Assembly (NCBI RefSeq): GCF_001936615.1 | Contig: NZ_MLBF01000033.1 | Location: 1 to 54,393, forward strand | Direction of reading: 5' to 3' | Length of the DNA: 54,393 nucleotides | DNA from: Desulfosporosinus metallidurans | GTDB taxonomy: Bacteria > Bacillota > Desulfitobacteriia > Desulfitobacteriales > Desulfitobacteriaceae | Shown here: positions 9,761 through 18,461 of the stretch, piece by piece | Position numbering within the stretch: the first letter of the stretch is position 1 | Layout of the letters: every line of letters begins with the position of its first letter | Made by a program: the position numbers and the translations under genes | Notes under the pieces: model-generated | What the model was told of the DNA's origin: nothing | Seen by the model: the letters and a program-made list of their open reading frames with translations, nothing else | The model's database searches: none

Positions 9761-9797
9761 AGAGCCTTTCACTTATGTGTGAAATGCTCTTGTTTTA
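9761..9797 (+). terminator. Rho-independent terminator
   Basis: AGAGCCTTTCAC pairs with GTGAAATGCTCT around a short TTATGT loop (one mismatch), followed by TGTTTT. It sits between the YcdB-like remnant and the convergent hypothetical gene. Confidence 0.65.
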
Positions 9798-10367
9798 CTC
9801 AAGAAAGTGATTGGATTTTAAGTAGTTTAAAATACCTGATTTTTCACTGGCTTCCACGTGAACAAACGGTTGAGGATTATTAGCAATGATTCCGGCCCAT
9901 TTAAGGTAAATAGTTTGAGTGTATGATTTTCGAATAATGGGATCAGTATAACTAAGATTTATGATTACAAACTGTGAATTGAGATCGGATCGTTGGCAAA
10001 TGTCTTTGTCGTCAATGTTGAGGAGCAAACTTGTGGTGGTATCTCTAGGAATATCATTAATTACGGTGTAGTCGTCTACAAAAATGGGTTTCTGTAATAA
10101 ATTTTGGTCAAAAACCAAGGTTTTACTTGAAAGACTACTTGCAGGATGAGTTCCAACATTATTAAATTTAAATTCAAAACTTATGTCCCCTTTAAGATGA
10201 ACTGCAGGAGAATCTTTAAAGGTAAAATAAGGGCGTGCTGCTTCTCGCTGGGCTTGCCAGGAAGTCACAGAAATAAACACAGTGATGATCGAAACGATGG
10301 CAAAAATCGCTGTTGAAGTGGTGACTACCATGTTAGACCAATTCTTTTCTCGTTTGTTCCAAGACAT
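9795..10367 (-). CDS. Membrane-anchored hypothetical protein
   Basis: 190 residues, no family recognised. There is one N-terminal transmembrane helix (about residues 14-34, VVTTSTAIFAIVSIITVFIS) after a short positively charged start. The rest is a beta-rich domain predicted outside the membrane (YFTFKDSPAV, FEFKFNNVGTHPASSL). The architecture resembles small single-pass proteins with an immunoglobulin-like outer domain. The ATG is preceded by AGGGGGAAAAC. It is transcribed alone, opposite to its neighbours. Confidence 0.7.
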   Translation of the reverse strand: MSWNKREKNWSNMVVTTSTAIFAIVSIITVFISVTSWQAQREAARPYFTFKDSPAVHLKGDISFEFKFNNVGTHPASSLSSKTLVFDQNLLQKPIFVDDYTVINDIPRDTTTSLLLNIDDKDICQRSDLNSQFVIINLSYTDPIIRKSYTQTIYLKWAGIIANNPQPFVHVEASEKSGILNYLKSNHFLE

Positions 10368-10539
10368 GTTTTCCCCCTATTTCAAACATGCATTATGGTT
10401 AGTTATGAACTATATATATTAATCTATTTGTTAAACATTCATAACACCTCATAGACGCATCATCATCTTCGTTATATCATTAGAAACGTTAAGCTTTGCT
10501 TTGTTTGTCGTTAAATACTATAAGGAGAGGTTTGATTTT

Positions 10540-11715
10540 ATGAACTACGACTTTGACCAAATAACGGATCGGCACCATACGAATTCTATAAAGTGGGATT
10601 TTAACCAACGAACGTTTGGCCGCGAGGACGTTTTACCCCTTTGGGTAGCCGATATGGACTTCAAAGCTCCAGAAGCGGTTGTCGAAGCCTTGGTGAAGCG
10701 AGCGCAGCACGGGATATACGGTTATTCGGAAGGTATGGATGGATACTACAAGGCACTTGAAGAATGGATTGATAAGCGCCATGGTTGGAAAATCAAACAT
10801 GACTGGATTACGTTCAGTCCTGGAGTTGTGCCCGCCCTAAATGAATTGGTGCGTAGTTTAACTCAACCGGGCGAAAAAATTCTCATTCAATCTCCGGTTT
10901 ATCCACCCTTTTTTCATGCGATACGGAATCACGGGCGTGAGGTTGTTAACAGTCAGCTTAGATTAGAAAATGGCCGGTACATTATGGACTTTGCGGACTT
11001 GGAGGAGAAATTTTCTAGCGGCGTCAAGATGATGATTCTTTGCAACCCGCACAACCCGGTAGGGCGGGTTTGGAAGCGAGATGAGCTTGAACGCTTAGGG
11101 CAGCTCTGCCTGGCCCATGATGTCATAGTCATCTCTGATGAAATTCACGGGGATCTTATTTATAAGGATTACCATCATATTCCCTTTGCTTCTCTATCCC
11201 CAGAGTTGGCAAATCAATCGATTGTTTGCACCGCACCTAGTAAGACATTTAATTTAGCCGGTTTACAAACCTCGAATTTGATCATTCCCAATCCCTCGTT
11301 TCGAAAAACATTTCAAGCGTCGCTTAACCTGACAGGAATTCATAACCCCAATGTATTTGGTATAACGGCACTTGAAGCAGCTTATCGGCATGGTTGGGAC
11401 TGGTTGGATCAGTTGATGAATTACATTAAGGGAAACGTGGATTTCCTGACTTCGTTTCTTGACCAAGAACTGGGGCAAGTTCAAGCGATTCAACCTGAAG
11501 GAACCTATTTGGTTTGGCTCGATTTTCGGTCATTAGGAATGGAACCGAAAGTCCTACAGGAATTTTTGGTCCATCAAGCGGGTGTGGGTTTAAATGCTGG
11601 CTATCAATTTGGACCTGGTGGGGAAGGCTTTGCACGGCTCAATTTGGGGTGCTCCCGTTCGGTAGTGGAAGAAGGATTACAGCGTATTAAAGCAGCGGTC
11701 AAACGATTGGAATAG
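10540..11715 (+). CDS. MalY/PatB-type aminotransferase (cystathionine beta-lyase-like)
   Basis: PLP-dependent fold-type I enzyme of the MalY/PatB group, which cleaves C-S bonds of cystathionine or cysteine or acts as an aminotransferase. About 391 residues. Visible motifs are LPLWVADMDFKAP near the start, ITFSPGVVPALNELVR, MMILCNPHNPVGRVW, VISDEIHGDLIY and the PLP-lysine segment CTAPSKTFNLAGLQTSN. The open frame could begin at TTG 10501, but AAGGAGAGG at 10522-10530 lies nine bases before the ATG at 10540. It is a monocistronic unit ended by a strong terminator. The role in methionine synthesis versus sulfide release is not decided by the sequence. Confidence 0.88.
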   Translation: MNYDFDQITDRHHTNSIKWDFNQRTFGREDVLPLWVADMDFKAPEAVVEALVKRAQHGIYGYSEGMDGYYKALEEWIDKRHGWKIKHDWITFSPGVVPALNELVRSLTQPGEKILIQSPVYPPFFHAIRNHGREVVNSQLRLENGRYIMDFADLEEKFSSGVKMMILCNPHNPVGRVWKRDELERLGQLCLAHDVIVISDEIHGDLIYKDYHHIPFASLSPELANQSIVCTAPSKTFNLAGLQTSNLIIPNPSFRKTFQASLNLTGIHNPNVFGITALEAAYRHGWDWLDQLMNYIKGNVDFLTSFLDQELGQVQAIQPEGTYLVWLDFRSLGMEPKVLQEFLVHQAGVGLNAGYQFGPGGEGFARLNLGCSRSVVEEGLQRIKAAVKRLE

Positions 11716-11760
11716 CAGCACTTCAGCAATTTAAATGCCTAACAAAACATAGCTCTTCTC

Positions 11761-11806
11761 AAGAACAGTCGTTACACTTTTCCAAGTGCACGGCTGTTCT
11801 TTTTCC
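11761..11806 (+). terminator. Rho-independent terminator
   Basis: AGAACAGTCGT (11762-11772) pairs with ACGGCTGTTCT (11790-11800) with one G-U pair, followed by TTTTTCC. It ends the malY/patB-like gene and rules out an early start for the next ORF. Confidence 0.85.
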
Positions 11807-11890
11807 TATACTAATAATTTGAATTGCTCACCTATTATGGCCTCCATCAATACACTATTAAAAAGCAAAGGAGTTAAGGAGGGGGTGCCA

Positions 11891-12658
11891 TTGAACGATC
11901 TAGTCGAGGTACATAACGTAGGCATGAAATATCAATCCCTTAATGGAGAAATCACGGCTCTAGAGAATATCAATTTTTCAGTGCACGATGGGGAGTTTGT
12001 GAGTATTGTCGGCCCGAGCGGGTGCGGCAAATCCACCCTGTTATCCATCATTTCGGGGTTGCTTTCCTCAACCACTGGAACCGTCTTACTTGGCGGAGAA
12101 AAGGTCACGGGGACTTCCCCGAAAATCGGTTACATGTTGCAAAAGGATCATCTTTTTGACTGGAGAACCATCTATCAAAATGTCATCCTGGGCCTGGAAA
12201 TAAGAAAGGCTATGACACCTAGAGCAAAGGAGCATGCCTTAAACCTTCTTAAAACGTATGGGCTTTACGAATTCAGAAATAAGTACCCTAACCAGCTTTC
12301 GGGTGGAATGCGGCAAAGAGTGGCTCTCATACGAACTCTTGTGACTGATCCTCAAATCCTTCTCCTAGACGAAGCCTTTTCAGCCTTGGATTATCAAACC
12401 AGACTCGTTGTCAATGAGGATATCTATACCATTATTAAAAAAGAAAACAAAACGGCGCTTCTTGTAACTCATGACATTTCCGAAAGTATCAGTATGGCAG
12501 ATCGGGTCGTACTCTTATCTAAACGGCCTGGGAGATTAAAGGACATTTATAATATCAATTTGAGTTGTGCAAACAGAACCCCTTTATCCGCTCGGGAAGC
12601 ACCTGAATTCCGCTATTATTTTCAAGAGATATGGAAGGGGCTGGATGTCCATGTCTAA
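11891..12658 (+). CDS. ABC importer ATP-binding protein (nitrate/sulfonate/taurine or pyrimidine-precursor type)
   Basis: Cytoplasmic ATPase of an SsuB/TauB/ThiZ-like importer. It has Walker A GPSGCGKST, signature LSGGMRQRVALIR, Walker B ILLLDEAFSALD and the switch histidine in LLVTHDISES. The open frame extends upstream to 11786, but that part lies in the preceding terminator. AGGAGGGGG at 11878-11886 points to the TTG at 11891, giving about 255 residues and a family-typical N-terminus (NDLVEVHNVGMKYQ). The 3' end overlaps the permease gene by several bases, so the two are translationally coupled. Substrate is unknown. Confidence 0.88.
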   Translation: MNDLVEVHNVGMKYQSLNGEITALENINFSVHDGEFVSIVGPSGCGKSTLLSIISGLLSSTTGTVLLGGEKVTGTSPKIGYMLQKDHLFDWRTIYQNVILGLEIRKAMTPRAKEHALNLLKTYGLYEFRNKYPNQLSGGMRQRVALIRTLVTDPQILLLDEAFSALDYQTRLVVNEDIYTIIKKENKTALLVTHDISESISMADRVVLLSKRPGRLKDIYNINLSCANRTPLSAREAPEFRYYFQEIWKGLDVHV

Positions 12659-13493
12659 TCCAGAAGAAAGAAGCATTCCTTACATGGCTAAGGCGTCAGA
12701 CTTTTCTCAAGAACATATAGGATACTTACGGCAGATCAAGAGGGAAAAACTATGGATTCGGTTCATACAATTTCTGATTTTAGTCCTTGCTTTAGGACTT
12801 TGGGAAATCTGCGCCAATTATAAAATCGTTGATCCGTTCATCACCAGCCAACCCTCAAGGATCATAGCAACGATCATTAGGTTATATGAGGAGGGGGTGC
12901 TTTTTCAACACATTGGAATAACCTGCCTCGAAGCGGTCGTTGGTTTTGTCCTAGGAACCCTTGTGGGAACACTGATCGCCATCATCCTATGGTGGTCAGA
13001 ATTTTTGAGTAAGGTCTTAGAACCTTACCTCGTGATTCTTAACAGTTTGCCGAAAATTGCTCTCGGACCTGTGTTTATCGTTTGGATTGGAGCGGGCCCA
13101 GCGGCAATTATCATCATGACATTGGCCATTTCTCTCATTGTCACTGTTTTAGAAGTGTTAAATGGATTCCTAGCCATTGACCAGGAAAAGACGAAGCTTG
13201 TCCAGACCTTTGGTGGCACAAAATACCAAGTTCTTATGAAAGTGTTACTTCCTGCATCGGCTCCGACCATAATTAATGCCCTTAAGATTAATGTTGGGTT
13301 GTCTTGGGTAGGGGTAATCGTAGGAGAGTTTTTAGTATCTAAAGCAGGATTAGGTTATCTCATTGTTTACGGGGGGCAAGTTTTTAAATTGGACCTAGTC
13401 ATGACCAGTGTTATTATCCTAGGTGTGGCAGCGACCGTGATGTATCAGGGGGTGGTTTTCCTAGAGAAGTTTATGGTAAAAAACAAAGCATAA
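12651..13493 (+). CDS. ABC importer permease (SsuC/TauC/ThiX type)
   Basis: Inner-membrane permease of the binding-protein-dependent transport family, about 280 residues with six predicted helices. The cytoplasmic coupling loop is recognisable around VLLPASAPTIINALKINVGL, followed by the helix WVGVIVGEFLVSKAGLGYLI. ATG codons at 12645 and 12651 are both possible. GGAAGGGG at 12633-12640 favours the latter by spacing. It overlaps the ATPase gene and precedes the binding-protein gene, giving the order ATPase-permease-binding protein. Confidence 0.87.
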   Translation: MSNPEERSIPYMAKASDFSQEHIGYLRQIKREKLWIRFIQFLILVLALGLWEICANYKIVDPFITSQPSRIIATIIRLYEEGVLFQHIGITCLEAVVGFVLGTLVGTLIAIILWWSEFLSKVLEPYLVILNSLPKIALGPVFIVWIGAGPAAIIIMTLAISLIVTVLEVLNGFLAIDQEKTKLVQTFGGTKYQVLMKVLLPASAPTIINALKINVGLSWVGVIVGEFLVSKAGLGYLIVYGGQVFKLDLVMTSVIILGVAATVMYQGVVFLEKFMVKNKA

Positions 13494-13548
13494 CGTTATA
13501 TCATAATTTTTTAAACAACCAACATAAATCAAGAGGGGGAACGTCATA

Positions 13549-14553
13549 ATGAAAAAAGGGTTTCTAATGGTATTTATCGTGTTGCTTTTAGGGATTTCCC
13601 TAGTGCTATCAGGCTGTAGTAATCAAACTGAGATCACTAAAATTAAACTTTCTGAGGTCACACATTCCATTTTTTATGCTCCACAGTATGTAGCATTAAC
13701 TCAAGGATTCTTCAAAGAAGAAGGACTAGAGATCGAGCTCTCAAATGGTCAAGGGGCTGACAAGGTTATGACTGCAGTGCTATCAGGGCAAGTTGACATT
13801 GGCTTTGCTGGACCTGAAGCGAGTGTTTATGTTTATAACGAGGGTAAAGAAGATCATAGCGTCGTATTCGCCCAACTTACCAACGGAGATGGAACGTTCC
13901 TAATGGGTAGGAAGCCTGATCCCAACTTTAAGTGGAGTGATCTGAAAGGAAAAAGTGTTATTGGTGGACGCAAAGGTGGCATGCCAGCCATTGTCCTTCA
14001 GTATGTATTGAGTAAAAATAGTCTTACTACGGGAAAAGATGTTACCGTTGATACCACGCTACAATTTGCAGCGATGCCCGGTGCGTTTATTGGGGGCAAG
14101 GGTGATTATGTTATTATCTTTGAACCCACGGCATCGAGCATGGAGAAGGAGGGCAAAGCTTATATCGTAGCTTCTCTGGGCAAGGAAAGCGGTGAAGTAC
14201 CCTATACTGCATATTTTACCAAGAAGAGTACGATTGAAAAAAACCCAGAGCTCATTCAGAAGTTTACAAATGCAATCTACAAGGGTCAGCGTTGGGTAGC
14301 AAGTCATACCTCGGAAGAGATTGCCAAGGCTATTAAACCTCAATTTCCGGAGGAAAACGATCAGATACTGATAAGTGCTGTCAAACGTTATAAAGAACAG
14401 AACACCTGGAAAACGGATCCTGTACTTCAGGAAAAAGATTTCTATCTCTTGCAAAAGATTATAAAGGATGCTGGGGAACTCAATAAAATTGCCCCTTATG
14501 ATAAAGTGGTAACGACGAAATTTGGAGAAAAGGCCATAAAAATCGGGAAATAA
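13549..14553 (+). CDS. ABC importer substrate-binding lipoprotein (NMT1/SsuA/ThiY-like)
   Basis: Extracytoplasmic binding protein, 334 residues, with a lipoprotein signal peptide ending LVLSGCSN (lipid-modified Cys23). The mature part has the family opening KLSEVTHSIFYAPQYVALTQ followed by GFFKEEGLEIELSNGQGADK, typical of periplasmic binding proteins of the NMT1/SsuA class. Relatives bind aliphatic sulfonates, nitrate, riboflavin or pyrimidine precursors, and no ligand can be assigned here. The ribosome binding site GAGGGGGAACG precedes the ATG. It closes the three-gene importer operon before a terminator. Confidence 0.87.
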   Translation: MKKGFLMVFIVLLLGISLVLSGCSNQTEITKIKLSEVTHSIFYAPQYVALTQGFFKEEGLEIELSNGQGADKVMTAVLSGQVDIGFAGPEASVYVYNEGKEDHSVVFAQLTNGDGTFLMGRKPDPNFKWSDLKGKSVIGGRKGGMPAIVLQYVLSKNSLTTGKDVTVDTTLQFAAMPGAFIGGKGDYVIIFEPTASSMEKEGKAYIVASLGKESGEVPYTAYFTKKSTIEKNPELIQKFTNAIYKGQRWVASHTSEEIAKAIKPQFPEENDQILISAVKRYKEQNTWKTDPVLQEKDFYLLQKIIKDAGELNKIAPYDKVVTTKFGEKAIKIGK

Positions 14554-14561
14554 TGCAGCCG

Positions 14562-14591
14562 AAGGGATTAAGCGTATGCTTAATCCTTTTA
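14562..14591 (+). terminator. Rho-independent terminator of the ABC importer operon
   Basis: GGATTAAGC and GCTTAATCC form a 9-bp stem with a GTAT loop, followed by TTTTAC. Confidence 0.75.
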
Positions 14592-14760
14592 CTTCAAGAG
14601 CCAGTATCGTTATTGATGAGCAATCAGTCGAATTAAATTTGGGTAAGATAGTTTGACATAAGCAGGAATTAGTAAGCTTTTGATGAATCTATTATTATAG
14701 GGATTCAAGTAAGATCTGATCTAATAGCTCGAATGAGAGGTAAAATGAAGGAGTTACAAC

Positions 14761-15912
14761 ATGATTAATCGTGAAAGAATATTAACTGAGTTTTTCGAAC
14801 TAGTGAGAACCGATTCGCCAACAAAAAATGAGCGGTTCATTGCAAATATGCTCAAAAACCGCCTCCAGAACCTAGGCATGACTGTAACCGAAGATAATGT
14901 TGGTCAAGTGATCGGCGGCAATTGCGGCAATGTCCTTGCTTATTTAAAAGGCACACTTCCTATGGCGCCGATCGTTTTATTCTCAGCCCATATGGATACA
15001 GTACAACCTTGCTTAAATATTGAGCCCGTGTTAAACGATGGACTAATCACGTCCGCTGGTCCAACGATTTTGGGAGCCGATGATAAATCTGGTATAGTAC
15101 CAATCCTTGAAGCGTTAAGAACGATCCAAGAGCAGGCCATTCCTCATGGAGATATACAAGTTATCTTTAGTGTAGCCGAAGAAGGGGGTTTAAACGGTTC
15201 CAAAAACATTGAAAAAAAGCAACTGAAGGCTGACTTAGGATTTGTTTTGGACTCTGGTGGCAAACCGGGTGAAATTATTCTTGAAGCCCCTGGTCAAGAT
15301 CGAATCAATATCACGATTAACGGCAAGGCGGCCCATGCCGGCGTTGAACCGGAAAATGGAATTAGCGCCATAGTTGTGGCTGCTAAGGCGATTTCTCGTC
15401 TTCAAACGGGCCGGATAGATGAGGAAACGACTTCAAACGTCGGAACGATCCAGGGTGGACGGGCCACCAATATTGTAGCAGATAGAGTAGAAGTTACTTG
15501 TGAAACTAGAAGCCGCAATTTGGGAAAACTGGAACGTCTGACCGCACAGATGTGTAATGCGTTTAAGCACTGTGCTGAAGAGGTCGGCGCCATCTCAGAG
15601 ATTGAAGTTCTTAGATTATACGACCCGCTTATCATCGCTGCGGAATCAAAAATTGCCGCGCTAACGGTTCAAGCAGTCAAATCTGCCGGCTTAACCGTCG
15701 AATTTGGGGTAACCGGTGGGGGAAGCGATGCCAATAATTTTAACCGCTACGGCGTACCTTGCGTCGTTCTAGGAACTGGAATGCAAAAGTACCATACGAC
15801 CGATGAAAGTATCGAAGAAGAAGATCTGTATCGGTCAGCGAAGTTGGTATTGGAGATTATCAAGGCTGTAGCGCGGGTTGATAAACACGAAATTATTAAC
15901 TTTGTCGATTAG
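14761..15912 (+). CDS. Peptidase T-like M20 family metallopeptidase
   Basis: Cytoplasmic di-zinc exopeptidase of the M20 family, PepT-like subgroup, 383 residues. Metal and catalytic motifs are in order: SAHMDTVQPC (His and catalytic Asp), GADDKSG (bridging Asp), SVAEEGGLNGSKN (general-base Glu pair) and the late GGGSDANNFNRYG. The dimerisation domain sits in between (residues about 175-285, starting DRINITINGKAAHAG). The ATG is preceded by AAGGAG at a good distance. It probably trims di/tripeptides or a specific peptide. The gene stands alone and converges on the FUSC-type gene. Confidence 0.87.
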   Translation: MINRERILTEFFELVRTDSPTKNERFIANMLKNRLQNLGMTVTEDNVGQVIGGNCGNVLAYLKGTLPMAPIVLFSAHMDTVQPCLNIEPVLNDGLITSAGPTILGADDKSGIVPILEALRTIQEQAIPHGDIQVIFSVAEEGGLNGSKNIEKKQLKADLGFVLDSGGKPGEIILEAPGQDRINITINGKAAHAGVEPENGISAIVVAAKAISRLQTGRIDEETTSNVGTIQGGRATNIVADRVEVTCETRSRNLGKLERLTAQMCNAFKHCAEEVGAISEIEVLRLYDPLIIAAESKIAALTVQAVKSAGLTVEFGVTGGGSDANNFNRYGVPCVVLGTGMQKYHTTDESIEEEDLYRSAKLVLEIIKAVARVDKHEIINFVD

Positions 15913-15913
15913 A

Positions 15914-16993
15914 TCAAAGCGTAGTTGCATTTTTACCAGTAAACGCCCCCAGATCATAAAGCTTTTTCATCCGCCTACCAGCCCAGCGCATTTCGGTAGC
16001 GACCACAGCAATTTCCATCATGGCCCTCAGATAAAAGACCCCACTTACGGTGCGTTGCCATGAATCCATAACCCGATCAAATTCTGCCCAGTATTCGACA
16101 TCCTCTTTAGCCTTTTCTACAGCATGGGGTTGGTTTAACCCTATGCTGACTTTGCGTGCCCAGAGTCCCAACTTTCTTTCTCCATCTAGGAGTACATCAA
16201 GAATCATTTGATATTCTGAACTTAGGCCATCAACAGGTAGTGGAGAATCGGGTGAATTACGTCGTTTAACGCGCTGAGCAGTCATCTCACCAATAGTTTG
16301 TCCACGTTCAATAAAACCTCTACAAATTTCGAGAACTCGCTCAACGAGTAAAGGGTTGTCATTCTCTGTTAATTCTTCTCGGCTATGTTCATAAAGATTC
16401 ATAACTTCCTCTAGACGCTCTAATAACTCTGAAGGGGATTCCGCAATATATGATGCGAGAGAGGCAGAAGAAATAAACGTGATCAATCGGTCTAAGAAAT
16501 AGGTGGATGCGTCGCGAAAAAGGCGATCTAATTCATAAAAAAGTTTTTTCTTGTGTTCTGGTGGCAGTAAGATATGGTTAACAACTAGAGCTACTCCGAG
16601 ACCTAGCAAAACTGCTAAAGAACGTGTTGCAGCATGGGGCAAAAATTCATTAGCTGGTGAATCGAGCACAAAGACGATCGACACAACGCCGATGGTTATT
16701 CCCCCAGACCAACCAAGCTGATTACACAGAAGAATGATGAGAATGACGGCTAGACCTGTGACCAGAGGACTTGTTCCAAGTGTAAGCCCTAAAAGGACGG
16801 CCAAAATGACACTTAGTAAATGAATCCACACTTGCTCCCATGCATTATGTAGCGCTTTGCGAACGGAAGGTTGCATGTTAACCACGACAGAAATGGCTGC
16901 AAAAACGGCGGGTTCAATATGAAGGATTTTACATAGAAACATTGCCAAGGTGACGGCAATTCCCGTTTTTATAATTCGTGCCCCGACATACAT
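15914..16993 (-). CDS. Aromatic acid exporter / FUSC-family membrane protein
   Basis: 359 residues of the ArAE_1 (DUF939, YqjA-like) type. The N-terminal half has five or six membrane helices (residues about 8-150), starting MYVGARIIKTGIAVTLAMFL and including AISVVVNMQPSVRKAL. The C-terminal half is a long, charged, helical cytoplasmic domain. Relatives are proposed exporters of aromatic acids, but this subgroup is little studied. The start has AAGGAGAGG seven bases upstream. Only one base separates its stop from the stop of the convergent peptidase gene. Confidence 0.82.
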   Translation of the reverse strand: MYVGARIIKTGIAVTLAMFLCKILHIEPAVFAAISVVVNMQPSVRKALHNAWEQVWIHLLSVILAVLLGLTLGTSPLVTGLAVILIILLCNQLGWSGGITIGVVSIVFVLDSPANEFLPHAATRSLAVLLGLGVALVVNHILLPPEHKKKLFYELDRLFRDASTYFLDRLITFISSASLASYIAESPSELLERLEEVMNLYEHSREELTENDNPLLVERVLEICRGFIERGQTIGEMTAQRVKRRNSPDSPLPVDGLSSEYQMILDVLLDGERKLGLWARKVSIGLNQPHAVEKAKEDVEYWAEFDRVMDSWQRTVSGVFYLRAMMEIAVVATEMRWAGRRMKKLYDLGAFTGKNATTL

Positions 16994-17218
16994 GTGATCC
17001 TCTCCTTAACTCACGATAATTCTCTTCGTAGATGCGCGACGTTCGACTTTTATACTACATTGTACCAAGTCTTGGCATCACTGTCACATAATAAACAAGT
17101 CCTCTGTGGCATTGAAGAGGCAGTTTTTCTTCGTTGGACAAAGTGGTTATCGTCAAACATCAGAATTTTTCCGAAAAACAAGCTATGTCCGTTCTCTACT
17201 AGATGGGGGGATGGCTCG

Positions 17219-17395
17219 ATGACTGCACGAGCTAAAGGATTTCATGGACAGTTTTTGGGTTATTTAATGGCAGCATTATTTTTGTTAGCCTTCTGGCATT
17301 TTGCTGCTTGGAGCCTGACGCTGGCAACAAGTGAAAGGCCACTAAAACGTCAACTTTGTAATCCAGAGTGTTTTTGTTATAATAATACAGTATGA
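17219..17395 (+). CDS. Possible small membrane peptide or ABC-permease remnant
   Basis: 58 codons from the ATG at 17219 with GGGGGG eight bases upstream. It encodes one hydrophobic helix (FLGYLMAALFLLAFWHFAAW) after a short charged start and ends in a cysteine-containing tail. The opening resembles the first helix of SsuC/TauC-type permeases, so it may be a fragment of one. The end of the frame overlaps a good promoter for the next gene, which argues that at least the 3' part is not constrained as protein. Low confidence. Confidence 0.3.
   Translation: MTARAKGFHGQFLGYLMAALFLLAFWHFAAWSLTLATSERPLKRQLCNPECFCYNNTV
17356..17383 (+). promoter_or_regulatory. Sigma-A type promoter of the ytxJ-like gene
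   Basis: TTGTAA (17356-17361) and TATAAT (17378-17383) are separated by 16 bases and lie just upstream of the ytxJ ribosome binding site. Confidence 0.6.
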
Positions 17396-17411
17396 AAAAG
17401 GAGTGAAAACA

Positions 17412-17774
17412 ATGGCAGAATTTAGGGAGATCACCAACACTCAAGAATTAAGCGAGATATTAAACGAGTCTTGCCAACGTAAGATTATACTTTTTAAACA
17501 TAGTACAACTTGTCCGATCAGTGGACGTGCTTGGGGGGAAGTGCAGAATTTTATCCGAGAAAGTTCGGATGAGGTGTTGGTTGTCATGATCAAAGTGATC
17601 GAATCCCGTCCAGTTTCTAACCTAGTGACTGAGACTTTGGGAGTACTGCATCAATCTCCTCAAATACTTCTTATAGAGAATAGTCAGGTTATGTGGCATG
17701 TTTCCCATCAGCAAATTACTCAGGATAGAATCAAGAAAGCATTAGACGGCGAAACACAACCTTTAATATTATAA
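17412..17774 (+). CDS. ytxJ: YtxJ-type monothiol bacilliredoxin
   Basis: Small thioredoxin-fold protein of the bacillithiol system family, 120 residues. The active-site motif is FKHSTTCPISGRAW with a single cysteine (TCPIS), as in YtxJ/BrxC-like proteins that remove bacillithiol from mixed disulfides or act as redox partners. The cis-proline region is VLHQSPQILLI. A GTG at 17403 is in frame, but AAAAGGAG ends there and the ATG at 17412 has proper spacing. Whether this organism makes bacillithiol is not shown in the window. Confidence 0.85.
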   Translation: MAEFREITNTQELSEILNESCQRKIILFKHSTTCPISGRAWGEVQNFIRESSDEVLVVMIKVIESRPVSNLVTETLGVLHQSPQILLIENSQVMWHVSHQQITQDRIKKALDGETQPLIL

Positions 17775-17938
17775 CTTTATCTAGTATTGATTTGTTGATT
17801 CTAAATACCCCGACAATTTTCTTGAGAAACTAGACAAACTACTATGAACTCTTCTTTGAGTATGATAGTATATATACAGTAACATAATCTTCGGAATTTT
17901 CTTGAAATTATAAAGTTTGAGGAAAGAGGGGATTGTAA

Positions 17939-18076
17939 ATGGCAAAATGCGAAAAATGTGGGGTTGTAGTTTTTTCTAACGAGGATTTGTATGAAGATCA
18001 TGGTTTACAGATATGCGAAGATTGCAAAATGAAAAGTAGTAAGTCTCCATCCCAACCCTGTGGCGGTGAGAAGTAG
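17939..18076 (+). CDS. 45-residue zinc-ribbon peptide
   Basis: Short ORF with a ribosome binding site (GAGGAAAGAGGGG) upstream of the ATG at 17939. It begins MAKCEKCGVVVFSN and continues LQICEDCKMK, so two CxxC knuckles about 25 residues apart would bind one zinc. The tail is serine-rich and ends CGGEK. It resembles the small rubredoxin-like or zinc-ribbon peptides common in clostridia. It is followed by a long perfect hairpin, which supports a real transcript. Function unknown. Confidence 0.75.
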   Translation: MAKCEKCGVVVFSNEDLYEDHGLQICEDCKMKSSKSPSQPCGGEK

Positions 18077-18090
18077 GTTTTTTTAAGTCA

Positions 18091-18130
18091 AATAAGCTCC
18101 AGAAAGGCCTTAGCCTTCTGGAGCTTATTA
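18091..18130 (+). terminator. Long perfect hairpin, probable terminator
   Basis: An 18-bp perfect stem from AATAAGCTCCAGAAAGGC (18091-18108) and its complement (to 18129/18130), CTTA loop. There is only a weak T tail downstream and a T-run upstream, so it may act in both directions. Confidence 0.65.
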
Positions 18131-18167
18131 AGTGTCTGCCATATCACATCTTTACGATCAACTACTT

Positions 18168-18195
18168 GTGCCCTCAAGCAACTGGGGGCACTTTC
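18168..18195 (+). terminator. Second hairpin downstream of the zinc-ribbon gene
   Basis: GTGCCC (18168-18173) pairs with GGGCAC (18186-18191), followed by TTTCC. Weaker than the preceding hairpin. Confidence 0.35.
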
Positions 18196-18362
18196 CTCTC
18201 TATACTATTTGTGGGGATGAGTTCGGTGGACTAACCTTTAGATTTTCTTAAGATTTCGTCAAGATTTCTTAGTTTGATCTCTGGAAGCTAGGCACAGTCA
18301 TGATCTGGACATTTCACGCTTGGCATAAATTGTTTGCTATATACTCGTAGAAGTGGTAAGGT

Positions 18363-18389
18363 AAATTCCTACGATTCACGTAGGAATTT
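18363..18389. promoter_or_regulatory. 11-bp inverted repeat upstream of the DHA2 exporter, candidate operator
   Basis: AAATTCCTACG (18363-18373) and CGTAGGAATTT (18379-18389) form a perfect inverted repeat with a 5-base centre. It lies about 70 bases before the exporter start and has no T-run, so it is more likely a regulator binding site than a terminator. No matching regulator gene is adjacent. Confidence 0.45.
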
Positions 18390-18461
18390 AAACTATGAGT
18401 GTATGGAAATCTACTATGGCTCGAGGAATACACTCAACTAATCATGGAGGTACTCATATTA

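Noticed and set aside
11786..11890. Extended N-terminus of the ABC importer ATPase
   Set aside because: The extension is encoded by the preceding terminator stem and lacks a ribosome binding site; the TTG at 11891 has a strong one.
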